The position numbers were made by a program, and so were the translations under genes. Below, in pieces: positions 47,770-59,915 of a stretch of DNA of 64,000 nt. Positions within the stretch are counted from its first letter, which is position 1; every line of letters starts with the position of its first letter. The DNA is from Lineus longissimus (Eukaryota > Nemertea > Pilidiophora > Heteronemertea > Lineidae): the NCBI RefSeq assembly GCF_910592395.1, contig NC_088310.1, positions 10,235,501-10,299,500 of the forward strand. The letters run 5' to 3'. The notes below the pieces were generated by a model. It ran no database searches and was not told the DNA's origin. It saw nothing but the letters and a program-made list of their open reading frames with translations.

Positions 47770-48308
47770 ATGCCATGTCCTTTGTGTCTTCGGCTGCTTG
47801 GCCTGGTTATTTAACCAAGCAAATAATACTGGAAACTGGCCATGGTAGTTCTTCACTGACTGTCATTTTCTGCCGAATAAACATCTTGACAGCCTGCCGT
47901 ACTTCATCACTAGGAAAGACGCCACCACAGTCTGCTTCTTCTCATCAGCTTCTGTTATCTCCAAGAAAAAGAAGACTGGGTAAAGGGCTACGTAAACTCT
48001 ACAAAGTGGCTACATCCGGTAATTATTTCCACTTTCTCTTGAATTGGACTTTACATCTCATTCCAAAAAAGGACATTCTTCTCTTTTCTCCAATCTCGAA
48101 AACTGCTGTTACCTGATGCTGATGAAAAGAAGCAGACTGTGGGGGCGTCTGTCCTAGAAAAGTGTGTACCGCAGGCCGCCAATTTGTTTATTTGGCCGAA
48201 AACGACAGTCAGTGAGAAACACCCAGTTTCAAGTATTCTCTGCTTCGTAAAAACAACCAGTTCCCAACAACCGAGGCCAGCTACCATTTGATTCGAAGGA
48301 CATGGCAT
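47770..48308. mobile_element. foldback element with about 195-bp arms
   Basis: The left arm (47770-47965) and right arm (48105-48308) are inverted copies: ATGCCATGTCCTT, CACTGACTGTC, GCCTGC, CCACAGTCTGCTTCTT and CATCAGC recur in order. The spacer is about 140 bp. A partial third copy (GAAGAAGCAGACTGGTGGCG) lies at about 48404-48452. No target duplication was seen. Confidence 0.7.
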
Positions 48309-48459
48309 AGGTCAGCTCTCGTATCAAATGAAACTGATTTATTCTATGAACCGCATTTTAATAAAACGTTATGTACCGAACTTTTGGAAGTCGGTTAAAC
48401 GTGGACTGTTGAGAAGAAGCAGACTGGTGGCGTCTTTCCAAGAAAAGTGTCAAGTTATT

Positions 48460-49488
48460 TCATTTTAAAAGCATGCTTAGTCGCGACACAAGGTATGCAG
48501 AAATGTTCATCCTGGAAAAAAAATCACTGGAATTGGCAAAAACGGTCTAGACAACTCCCATGCTGCATAAACAGACTGAGCTGTAAATTACCTGTTTATT
48601 TAGTGTTCATTTCCATGCCGATATGCGGTGAACATACACAATTCGGAGATGGTGAGTTTCCAACTTTTGTCAAATCTGTGCTGATCTTAAAAAAATCCTA
48701 AAGTAAAGTTTAATCGAAAGCATACTAATCATTAGACTACTTTTGTTCAGCAGCTGCAGTGAGAGTCTCATGTGTTTGCAGTCTCTCTAATGTTTCCCTT
48801 CATCAGGGTTCCTTCTTGGACTTGAAGTAGTAGTCGAATCGTGCAGCTCAATTACTAAAGAGAAAAAAAAATAAAACGGCATTGCAGTTATATTAGGAAC
48901 CCTAAAATGTATGTATGATACAATTCAAGAGTTCAGAGAGAAAAAAAAATATTTTAATTCTCGAAAAAAGATTTGATCAAGAGTCGATTAAAATTCACCC
49001 TCGATCAGGTCACTCTCGATCAGGTCTTGTTTGAGTAAATTCTGTTATTTCTCTGACTCATCCCAAATATTTTTGTAATAAAAATGGCGTCTTATTATAG
49101 TACATGATCATGAATTCCGATGGGATTATTCGGGTTTGCAATGAGAACAGGTTTCGCCTGGCTGCTTACCCGATATAATCAAAACCAATTTTGTCTTCCT
49201 TTTCCGGTAACGAGGCCAAACGAATACAAATCAAGGCCACTAAAAAGACAGTTATCTGAAATCATAGAGATTACTGGACTATATGTCCACATGTGCGAGC
49301 AAAACAAAAAAAGTCAAATATACTAAACACTGCGTTTTGAACATACTGATCTACATTTTAATTTAGTAATGAAGTCATCATCATTGATGCAGGGGGAATA
49401 TTTTGTAAGCTAGTCAAGCTGTGAGCTTTAATTGACTTCCAGTTTCAAGGACACCACCGTTAGCATACAATTAACTATTGAAAGCATA
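48460..49488. other. no gene recognised
   Basis: No exon or element boundary supported. Confidence 0.5.
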
Positions 49489-49497
49489 TCCCGCCAG

Positions 49498-50440
49498 CAA
49501 GGAGGATACCGCGGTGACGTCACATCACGTGATCCCGACCCATATTAGTGATCGCTATGGCCAATCAGATTCAGTCTACTGACAGCACCAGCACTGAACA
49601 CATCTCTACGTCTCGCTGTCTGGTGCGCTCCTGTACACAAAAACACCAATAGACATGAAATATTGCAATACCTAGTATGGATTCTTCCTGTGTAAAATAA
49701 AATTTACAGAGCAGATTAACTTCCACGAATAAAAAAGACGTATGGCGTGGCCAAAGTGCGGAAATAATGTCTCCGCTAAAATACACTACGAAATACACTA
49801 GGCAATGCACTACGCAATATACAGTAGAGATGCAGTTGAGTTTATTATTGTTTTGACTTAGAAGCCCGCCCATATTATAATATATTCATGTATTCATGAA
49901 GTATGAACTCATTTCTGTCCCATACAACTCTAAGAACAGTCAATTTCTCCTTAAATCATCACCGAAACCGCGATATCCGCAGGAAGATTTCGTTCTAGTG
50001 TCCGAAAATGCATGATCTTACAGGGGCGCTAACTCGTCAAATAGAGGGGATCTATGGGGATCTATGCGAGTTTTAGGTATTACAGGTCTCGAACTTGTAA
50101 AATCTGTAAACATGCCTCCAAATCCCATTATGATAATGAAGAGATTGCCCCATATCTGGGAGACTGTTTTGAAACCATCGCTAATTTTGGAAGATCGGTG
50201 CCGGCTATTTGGTTTATAAAACCCTATTTTTCCCCATCAAAACAGCACTTTTCATTATTCAAATGATAGCTTATTGTCTGAAGACTTATTTCATAGCAGA
50301 AAAGTACTAATAACTCTGACTTGATGCGAAAAATCTAACTTTTTTGATGACTTGATTTTCCCTTGGCCGTGGATCGAGTTTGTTTACAATATGCAGCGCC
50401 ATCTTGGAAAAGCCGTGACGTCACCGCGGTATCCTCCTTG
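49498..50440. mobile_element. non-autonomous Mutator-like element, 26-bp TIRs, 9-bp TSD
   Basis: Perfect 26-bp terminal inverted repeats begin CAAGGAGGATACCGCGGTGA and end in GTCAC. A perfect 9-bp target duplication TCCCGCCAG lies at 49489-49497 and 50441-50449. The interior (943 bp in total) has no transposase frame. The 9-bp duplication places it with Mutator-like elements, though its termini differ from the element at 9612-10683. The TIR contains TGACGTCA, a CRE consensus. Confidence 0.8.
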
Positions 50441-50449
50441 TCCCGCCAG

Positions 50450-51259
50450 CTAATTTGAACAGGACATTAAAAATCCCCCAATTCCTGATCATGATACTGG
50501 GTGTCCTTTACGGCGATCGAAAGTTGTTTTTTTTTATATCATGCCGCTGCAACGTCCTTCAAGATCAGAGTTTTCATTTGAAAGACTCTGATAAGACTAC
50601 TTTAAAGTTGAAGAGTTAAAGAAATATGCGTCCAGAGATCAGTGTATAACATATCAAGACGGAAATGTCGCACACGCACAGTGCCGAAATTTTAAAATTT
50701 CAGGCACTGGACTTGATCAATTGCCGCCATCTTGGATATCGGCACCCAGAGATTCAGTTGTTTGATAATCCTACGTCACATAGCGCGTCATCAGTTCAGA
50801 CTCTAAGTCATATTCAGGCCGAATTAGTGCCAATAGTGTCAATATTGCCTCTCACTCGATGTGCACCCTACTGTGTCTGCAGATAATGCAATCGCTTTCG
50901 ATTTGTGCACTGGGGCTAATGGGTATATTCAGTAGAAGATCCAAATGCAAATAAAGGATCATTCCTGAGAGTTCGGCTTCGGGAATGTGTAGTTGTCCCG
51001 CCAGCTTTAACGTGTGCCACGTCTATTTCCAGGGGTCAATGTGCTCCCCACTTCCGGTGGTTCTCTTATTAACCCCTGGACATATATATCCAGCAATAAA
51101 AACTCTGTGATTAGTTGACGACAATTTACATAAAATATCGATCACATGTCATTTTCTCATTAGCAAATAATGATGAACACATACAATTTTGATTTTGCTT
51201 CTGGTAATCAGATGAACAGCAAGCCAAGCCTCCTATGTGTTGAATTCTCGCTCTTGACA
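50450..51259. other. no gene recognised
   Basis: Contains a short palindrome around GAAATTTTAAAATTTC (50686-50702). No supported gene. Confidence 0.5.
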
Positions 51260-51262
51260 TTT

Positions 51263-51720
51263 TAGTAGGGTCAATTTATGAAAAAAACAGCTTAACCCAC
51301 AACAAATTGCAACAAAACGTTTTTTAATGGTTTTGGGTACTATTGATAGTCCAAAACAACATACTAAAAGTCTAGAGAAATCTGGGCCCCGGAAAGCTGT
51401 TTTTTTCAAGATGGCGTCCAAGATGGCCGCCGTAACCCTTAAGTGACCATATCTCCTTTATTATTCATGCTAGAGTCATGATTTTGATGTCTATACCCAG
51501 GTTTGAGGGGTCAAGGAACACATTAAGACCATCAGAAATAACATGAAATGATTGGTTCAGCAAGAAATCCAAAATGGCGTCCAAGATGGCCGCCGCAACG
51601 AGAAAATGTCTGTATCTCCCTTATTATCTATGATAGAGTCATGATTTTTGTGTCTGTCCCTAGGTTTTGGAGGTTAAGGAAACCAATGGAACTATCTAAA
51701 ATAAGAGAATGTATGCCTAA
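51263..51720 (+). repeat. left terminal inverted repeat of the Academ-like element
   Basis: Pairs with the reverse complement of about 56960-57421. Two diverged tandem units of about 190 bp start at GATGGCGTCCAAGATGGCCG (about 51411 and 51573). Each contains a GGTTTGAGGGGTCAAGGAA-like block. Confidence 0.85.
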
Positions 51721-52050
51721 TTGTTTCATACCTAATTCTGAAAAGAATGTGATTGTTTCATGCACGGTATAATTCTGAAAATGGCATTGGGGTTCGCCCA
51801 AACCTAACCCAAATGAAAGTCATCAAATCTTGTACCCAATCATTTTAATCACTGCCTACCAGCAGCTTAACATGCCAAAAGAAACTGTTAAAGCACTCCA
51901 TACCCTCGAGCGGTGCTGCCATCTATTCCTGTTTTTAAAACAAAAGATCTTCCATCTTTCTTGACCATGCTGGTTTTCTCAAAATGAACATCTTCAACTT
52001 AAAAAGTTAACTTGTTCTGCATCCCAAATAAGTCAAGCATAAGACTTAAC

Positions 52051-55000
52051 ATGTCAGGTAAGTGTGAATAAATCATACTTCTTTTTATCAAGATTAATGG
52101 TTTGTAGACTACCATTATTAAGCCAAGGATGTATTTCAAGATGCAATGGGAAGCCATACACTAAACAAAGCCTACATGGTGTACATGGCCTACATAGCAT
52201 AGGTGTACTAAAATGAGCAGGAGGTCATCATGCTGGATGAGTCATAATTAGTACTAGTAACTGATAAGATACTGACACCTGGCAATGAAATGTTTTACTA
52301 GGAAATTAAGTATGTTAGCAGGCCTGATGATTTGCACTTCAGTAAGTCTCCTGCTTTTCTTGCAGGTATTGATTGTGCAGACCTAGACCTCTGCCCTATT
52401 TGTAACCAAGAAGCGACAGACCGCAAAAAATGTGCCAAACTTGGTGAAAAGGGAGCTGCTAGCATAAATGCTGCTAGTACCAGTAGAGGCAGTAACATCA
52501 ATGCAGAAGAAGGGCAACAAGTACACATTGATTGTCGTAAACGCTTTGTCAACCCAGAAGACATTAGGCTACAAAAGAAGAAAGTAAGAGGCAAATCTCA
52601 TGTAAAAAGGAAACGAAGTGCTCGTGCATCTGAAGGTATTTTTGACAGTAAAAATGATTGTCTTTTTTGTGGAATTCGAGTGGCAACTGATACGTCCAAC
52701 TACAGTCACGTTAAAACAGACATTTTTACAAAGACTATATCTGAAAGTTGTGAGAGTCGCCGAGACGATTGGTCGTTCATTGTGAAAGGTCGGATTGAAT
52801 ATTACGGTGGTGACCTGCATGCTGCAGACTGTATTTACCATCGTTCGTGTTGTAACAACTTCAGAACAGGACTGAACAAACCCTTGCAGTATGCTGCTGC
52901 TACTGAAAGCGGTCCGAGTCATCCAAAGCGTAGAAAATCTGGAAGACCGAAGGATGAGGACATGGGCCAGGCGTTTATACAGATGTGTCATTATCTTGAA
53001 CAGAACGATGAGGAACAATTAACCGTGTCAGATCTCAGGGCTAAAATGAAGGAGTTTTTAGCCAATTCTGATAGTGAACCTTACAGTTCTTTCTATCTGA
53101 AGGGACAATTACAGAAACGATATGGTGACTCTATCTATATTGCTGAAGGCGAAGGCCTTCATGAAATTGTTACAATGAAGGAGAGAACATCTCAAATTTT
53201 GAGGTCATACTTTAACATCAATAGGCAAGGGGAAGACGAAGAATCACAGAAAAGACACATTATAGACACGGCAGCGCGGCTAATTAAAAGTGATGTCAAA
53301 ACCAATGTTGAATCTGTGACTGATCAGTACCCAAGTGCAGATAGTCTTAAACTAGCTGCTGCTCTTAATTTCTTGCCAGAAACCCTGCGCTCGTTGTTAT
53401 CTGCCTTGTTTGTCGGAAAAGATACGAATCGCAAAGTGGCCAGCATTGGTCAAGCTATCGTTCAGGCAATACGGCCTCGAGCTGTAATCGCACCAGTGCA
53501 GTTAGGTCTTGCTGTACAGGGACATCATATGTATCGGTCAAGATTTCTGATTGACAGTCTTCATGAAATGGGGTTTTGTTCTTCATATGGGGAAGTCCAA
53601 AGATTTGAACTTAATGCTGCTGATTCTGTCGCTCCCGACACCATTATTTCGGAGGAGATAGACCTACTTGGTATGACATTGCTATTTGCAGCTGATAACG
53701 TAGATCACAATCTTTTGACATTGGATGGAAAAGGGACCTTTCACGGAATGGGTATAATCGCTGCATTGACGCCAGGACGGAAAGCCACTCGGGTGATCTC
53801 GAGGAAAAAGATATCGCAAATCAACGTCACTGAGAAGACAAGGATTCCCATCATAGATTACCGCTTTGCTAACAAAACCCGCCGTGATATTGTATTTCAA
53901 GAACTCCCCCCATTGCCTGATTGTGACAAAAGGATTGACATCTTGTGGGAACTTTCATGTAGTTTCAAAGAGAATCTGCCGAATTGGCAAGGTATGATGC
54001 ATATCCTTTTCAGAGGTAAAGAACATCCCGGTAAGTCATCGATTGTGTATCTGCCCATGATCGACATGTACTCTGGGGACAAAACATGCCTCCTGTCAAC
54101 ATTGGAATTTGTCCACAACATCGCCTTCAAGCATCATGTCCCACCAGTGATCACATTCGATCAGCCGTTGTACTGGAAAGCTGCTGAGATTATTGCAAAT
54201 GCACCAGAGACTAGTCATCTGAAATCAACTGTACTTATGCTTGGGTGCTTCCACACCTTCATGAACGTACTTGGAGCAATTGGTACCCTCATGGCAGGAA
54301 CGGGCCTGAAAACGATTCTGGAGGAGGTTTATGGGGAAAATGCAGTGGTGCATATGATGACTGGCAAATCTGTCCAACGGGCTTTCCGCGGTCATCTACT
54401 AGTAAACAAGTGTCTCAACGAAATGATAATCTCTGAAGTGCTTGAGGAACAGCCAGAACTAAGTCTCCTCGTGGATGAAGCTGAAGAAATGTACTCATCA
54501 TTGGTAAATGGTGAGACCACATTGGATGGTGCTGCGATATCTGACGCTCTTTCTAGTATGGCAGAAGCAATTGAAAGGAAGAAAGCCCAGCTTTCTTCGA
54601 GGTCAAAGACCAGTCAACTGTGGTTGAACTATCAAACAATAATTCAGGTTGCAAGGTCTCTGATCAAAGCAGATCGAACGGGCTCTTGGCAGATGCACCT
54701 TCGGGCAGTTTCGGACTGCTTGCCTATATTTGCTGCCGCAGGACATTTCAACTATCTGAAAACAGCATACTACTATGTCCAAGAAATGAACCAACTCCAG
54801 TCTCGGCACCCAGATTTATTTTTGCAGTTTGAACATGGCTGCCATGTCATCCGTCGCACCAATCAGTTCTGGGCGGGTCTCAGTGCTGACCTTGTGATAG
54901 AGCAAAGCTTGATGAGATCGCTAAAGACTCCTGGAGGTCTTACACGTGGAAGTGGCATGACAGAGGAACAGCGCGCATTATGGACAATGTCAACCCCAAT

Positions 55001-56768
55001 CACATCGGAGTACAACTATGCCATGCAGGAATTCACTGAGCTATCCTACACCACAAGTGAACAACACAAGGAAGCTACACAATCAAGAATGAAAAGAGAT
55101 GCATCTGATTTACTCAAGTTGAACACAAAGTTATCCAGTTGCTCCCCCTTTGCCCAAGATCCAACATTGAGAAACATCATCAACGGAGTTGTGGCAGACG
55201 CAGATGTGAATGTTCATGAGTTTAGATCAGTCGGAGAGAAAATTATAGAAACAATGATAGGCCAGCCAGTGTTCTCAATAGGTTTTAAGCGAAAGGATAA
55301 AGCAAGGACACTTGGTACCATTACGTCAGTGAAGGTATCTACTGATAGAGCCATTGAGCCTGGTTTGTTATTTCAACGCTTTCTGGTTGTTTCAAAGACA
55401 GGTTCTCTGTCACTGGAAGACGTTATGCAATATGAACTCAGTCCCTTTCCTCCAGCTCTTTTTGACGCAAGAAAAGTACTTCGCAAACCTGACAAGCCCC
55501 AGCTTGCCCATGCTATTGCAGACCATGCCAAAGTTCAACCCCAGGAAACATCCGCATCCTCTGAGAAACCTCCACCTGAAACAGAACATTACGTCCTGGA
55601 TGGAGGGTCCTTACTGCAGCGCTTGCCATGGAATCGAGGAGAAACATATGGCTCAATCGCTCAATCTTATGCTGACTTCACTGTTCGTCGTTATTCCATT
55701 GCAACGGTTGTATTTGATGGGTATTTGGATGGTCCGGCTATCAAGGACAACACGCATCAAAGGCGAGGCAAGAACGTGCATCCAGTTGTTAGCTTCACCC
55801 AGGATACTGTCTTTTCTGGAAAGAAAGAGGACTTTCTTTCTAGGGACTGCAACAAGCAGAAAATGATTGATCTGATAAGTCAGAAAATTCGTGAGAAAGG
55901 CTGTGACGTGATCAATGCACCAGGAGATGCCGATGTTGAAATTGTTAAAGCTGCTGTTCAGTCCTCTGTAACTCGTTCTACAACACTGATTGGAGAAGAT
56001 ACTGATCTTCTGGTTCTGCTTCTCTTTTACGCAAAAGCTACCGACAAGGACCTGTATTTCCGATCAGACAAAGCAAATGCGAGTGCGCCATACCATATCA
56101 ACCAGCTAAAGACAATTCTGGGGGACGAGTTGTGTTCTCAATTACTCTTCATACATGCGTACAGTGGATGTGACTCAACATCAAGAATCTTCGGCGTTGG
56201 TAAAAAGGCCGTTTTTCAGAAGGTTGTTAAAGGCGACACCACACTCAAGGCCTGTGCAAATACATTTGTTCAACCAAAACAGACTGCAGCTCTGATCGAG
56301 GGCAAGGGCTGTCAAGCAATGGCGGTAATCTGTGGAGGCAAGGCAACTGACTCCCTTGCATCATTAAGGTACAGAATGTTCAGTAAGAAAGTGGTATCTT
56401 CCCAATCGTTTGTCACGCCTGAGCGCCTACCTCCAACTGCAGCTGCAACAAAATTTCATAGCATGAGAATGTACTATCAAACAATGGTTTGGATGGGACA
56501 AGACAAGGATATGGACGCTTGTGAGTGGGGCTGGAAACTTGAAGGTGGTCAGTTTGTTCCAGTCGAAAGTGACATGAATGCAGCTCCTGATAACCTTCTC
56601 AAGATGGTTCACTGCAACTGCACTACAGCCTGCAGCAGTCAAAGATGCAGCTGTAGAGGATACAATCTACCATGTACGCCAGCTTGTGGACCGTGCCAGC
56701 TAGACATGTGCAACAATCCATATAACCAGACATTAACGGAGGAAAACGAGGAAGAGGACGATAAATAA
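52051..56768 (+). CDS. Academ-type transposase with XPG-like nuclease, two exons (52051-52057, 52366-56768)
   Basis: The long frame has no ATG near its 5' end but begins at a strong acceptor (CTGCTTTTCTTGCAG, exon from 52366). An upstream ATGTCAG followed by GTAAGT (52051-52057) joins in phase 1 to give MSGIDCADLDLCPIC, total 1,469 residues. The N-terminal 170 residues hold zinc-binding candidates: CPICNQ near 12, HIDCRKRF near 58, CLFCG near 102, CIYHRSC near 158. The C-terminal third has PIN/XPG-type acidic motifs: VFDGYLDG near 1118, GDADVEIVKAA near 1190, GEDTDLLVLL near 1213, YSGCDST near 1268. Residues about 1418-1455 form a tesmin/CXC-like cysteine cluster (HCNCTTACSSQRCSCRG), then an acidic tail. 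XPG-like nuclease plus long TIRs points to the Academ superfamily. I see no helicase motifs, so it fits the helicase-free branch. The frame is uninterrupted, so the protein may be functional. Confidence 0.75.
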
Positions 56769-56959
56769 ACCAATTGACCCATGATAAAATGTGTCTTTTA
56801 GATCCATGCTTACATTTCTAAATGACCAAACCATAGCATGTAATTTCTATATGGCTCTAACATCTTTTTCATCCCTAAAACCTGGAGAGATTGACACCAC
56901 AAACATGCCTCCATTTGCGTGAATATATCATGAACACTCAATTGCTGAGATGGCCATCT

Positions 56960-57421
56960 TGGCAGCCATTTCAATGTGAACTATAATATAATTTTTGATA
57001 CTCTTATTGGTTTCCTTGACCCCTTAAACCTATGGAAAGACACCAAAATCAAGACTATTGGGTGAATATTAAGGGAGATACAGACATTTTCTCATTGCGG
57101 CGGCCATCTTGGACGCCATTTTGGATTTCTTGCTGAACCAATCATTTCATGTTATTTCTGATGGTCTTAATGTGTTCCTTGACCCCTCAAACCTGGGTAT
57201 AGACATCAAAATCATGACTCTAGCATGAATAATAAAGGAGATATGGTCACTTAAGGGTTACGGCGGCCATCTTGGACGCCATCTTGAAAAAAACAGCTTT
57301 CCGGGGCCCAGATTTCTCTAGACTTTTAGTATGTTGTTTTGGACTATCAATAGTACCCAAAACCATTAAAAAACGTTTTGTTGCAATTTGTTGGGGGTCA
57401 AACCATATATTGACCCTACTA
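56960..57421 (-). repeat. right terminal inverted repeat of the Academ-like element
   Basis: Reverse-complement partner of the left terminus. A third, more diverged subterminal unit (GGCTGCCAAGATGGCCATC on the minus strand, about 56950) lies just inside. Confidence 0.85.
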
Positions 57422-57424
57422 TTT

Positions 57425-58849
57425 GGTTGATATTAAAAGCATTAACTTCCCCCCATAAGGCAAAAAACAATGAATTGTATTAAAATATTTCATACGATAC
57501 TATCTAGAATATCAATGACTAATATTTACCATTTGATGCATGATTATTGTGAATTAACTGCAACAAAAACTTGTTATCATGATCAAATGACAGCCACGTG
57601 GATTTGTTTGTATGGTGGTACTGTTTTAAGCAGGTGGCAAAATATTATATCACGATAAGCGACAAAGAATTTTTTTTAATGTTCGTGCCAGGTATTTTGA
57701 TTTATGTCTACCATAAAACGTGTTCTCAATTTAAAACTTATTTGGTGGGACACAAAAATGTTCTTGTCGTGTAGAAACAGTATTGACACGTAACGGCCAA
57801 GTAGACGGGTCAGGGGTCAGATATACTACGTCGCCCCATAGTCTTTCAAAAACAAGAGTCAGGCAACTAGGGAACCAAAGCTCTCTCGGGTCACGTGTTG
57901 ACCAAAACAATTCCGCACAACTAGAACTTGTACAATTCTTCGATCACCTCAACATAGCCATACCAAATGATCCGTTTTAAAGCAAACGTCAGCTTAATCA
58001 AATTCACTGATTTCTGTAAAACTATTTAGATATAGTGTCAAAGACAACATTGATATGAAAAGCGATATGTTTCGTCCTTTACTTTTCGCCAGTTTTGAGA
58101 AGTAGTGATGATACTGATTTAAGAATAATTTTCGAAAAGCGTTTTTCTACTCCACTTCATCACATATATTTGTGGTTAGCAGTTTAGTATGTTGTCGGTG
58201 CTGAATGGACCATCTAGTGGTATCATGTGATTCCTTTTGTTGTCATCTAATGGAATATTCATATCTTGTCAATTTGACCGACGACACCGATAGCAGGTTT
58301 CATTTCGCGTTCGAGGTAAACAATTTAAAAAGTGTGAACAATTGCAAAATGTCTCGCATTTTGTGGTCAAACGTTAACATGTTTAGAAATCACATTTTTC
58401 ATTGACATTTTCAAATTTGATGTCACTGTTATCTAATAGGATATATTTGATTGTTTTGTGATTTTGAAGCCCAGTTTTCTGGGTTTTTTAGATTAGAAAA
58501 CGAGCTTGTTTTGGCGAAGTGGTGTGAGGTATACGTACATTCGAATATTGTTGAATATTTGCCATTTGGCTTTATGATGTGTATATTTTGAGTCATTTCA
58601 TAAGATGCAATAGTATGTGCCTGTCACAAGTTTGACATTGATTACAAACTAAATCATACCGCATGTACAGAGTTTATTTTTTCATTGAATTTTTGGTGGT
58701 TCAATTATTGTTTTGCACCTCAGGTCAGTTTGCAGCTGAATTAAAATTGGCTTCATCATGGCTTCCAGTTATTTGCCCGAGAGAGCTGTTGGATCAAAGG
58801 AAACATGCTGTGACCTGACTCTTTATTTGAAAGACTCTGGTCACCCCCA
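57425..58849. other. no gene recognised
   Basis: No exon or element boundary supported after the Academ-like element. Confidence 0.5.
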
Positions 58850-58950
58850 GAATCTGGTGGTGACACAGCATGTGAGGTAGGGGTGTTTTATTCTACCAGG
58901 GCCTATGGTGCAGCCATTTTGAATTGCTCATCAAGTAGTCCCCGGATGGA
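58850..58950 (-). repeat. dispersed repeat, copy 2
   Basis: Reverse complement of 28725-28832; see shared blocks there. It ends about 20 bp before the MITE at 58971. Confidence 0.6.
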
Positions 58951-58970
58951 GAGGTTGCTATTAAGGGACA

Positions 58971-59182
58971 ATATAGGCAGCAGCGAGGCAGGCAAGATAA
59001 AGTTACACAGAGCCGCCTATAGGGGTCTCTCACATCTCACAGTCGGGTCGAAATGATTCACGCTTGTACAAGCGATGTATTTAGTGCTAAGTCTGACATG
59101 ATCAATGGCCGTTACTGTGTATACTAGTCACTTGAAGAAGGCCGAATTAGCCCCTCTCCTCCTGCCTATAGTCCCCCTTTAA
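58971..59182 (+). mobile_element. TTAA-flanked MITE, copy 2
   Basis: Homologous to 26003-26220 and in the same orientation. Ends TTAAGGGACAATATAGGCAG and CTGCCTATAGTCCCCCTTTAA form short inverted repeats with TTAA at both edges. Non-coding. Confidence 0.7.
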
Positions 59183-59915
59183 CGTGCCTGTCCGGGCGCC
59201 TGAGTAAAATCCAATGAGTTCCATGCATCGAGATGACAAATAATTGAATCATGTAATCATAAAGGCCACTCTATACATTGTATCTAAGTGTCAGTCCATG
59301 ATACCACCATGCAGGATCATGCAATTGGTGGCAAGGTGGGGGGTCAACAGATCTAGTTGTAATTTCTACCACAGACCTGTCCTAGGGTACTATGAAGGCT
59401 GGTGAATTGGTTTCGAAAATAACCCCACAGTTTTGGGGTACGGCTGTTAACCATTTCCTACTCATTTTCCTTTTGAAAAAACATGCATTATCCCTCAAAA
59501 TAGGGAATAATAAGTCTTTTGTCAATTTTCGTGCATCAAACAGAATTATCACTAAACACCGCCTATTGAAATTGAAAGTACATGATCTGAGCTACCTTTT
59601 CATGCCTTTTGTTTTGCCCCAGGTACATTTTAATGACAGGTACAGTACGTCCCAAAAACAATGCAATCTCAAATTTCAGTAAAAAGGCAATTTTAACTCT
59701 CTTTTAGCTCCAACACTGCAGTTTTTTAGGTGATGCCACTTCCAGGTAAGGAAGTCAGAATGCTGTTTTTTAATTTGCAAAAGAAAAAAATCCGGCCGCC
59801 CTTACGGTTTTCCGGTGAGGGGGTCGAGTCGCGCCCTTCTCACTGGTGCCCATTTTTTGCCCATTCCCTCAGATAACTGACGAAATACACATGCTTTCCA
59901 AATAAAATTACATTT
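59183..59915. other. no gene recognised
   Basis: No supported exon or element boundary. Confidence 0.5.

Larger units (their letters stand above)
51263..57421 (+). mobile_element. complete Academ-like DNA transposon
   Basis: The element begins TAGTAGGGTCAAT at 51263 and its reverse complement ends at 57421. The two termini are nearly identical for about 370 bp apart from a short variable patch near the tip, then drift apart. A 3-bp TTT lies at both outer edges (51260-51262 and 57422-57424), matching the 3-4 bp target duplication reported for Academ elements; TA is the alternative reading. The single gene inside (52051-56768) is intact. The terminal repeats contain tandem subterminal units of about 190 bp, each with CAAGATGGCCGCC. 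Confidence 0.75.

Noticed and set aside
55354-55866. 170-codon frame within the transposase gene
   Set aside because: Out-of-frame shadow of the 1,469-residue transposase.
51263-57421. KDZ or Kolobok assignment for the large transposon
   Set aside because: The edges show TTT rather than TTAA or an 8-bp duplication, and the nuclease motifs resemble XPG/PIN rather than a DDE catalytic core.
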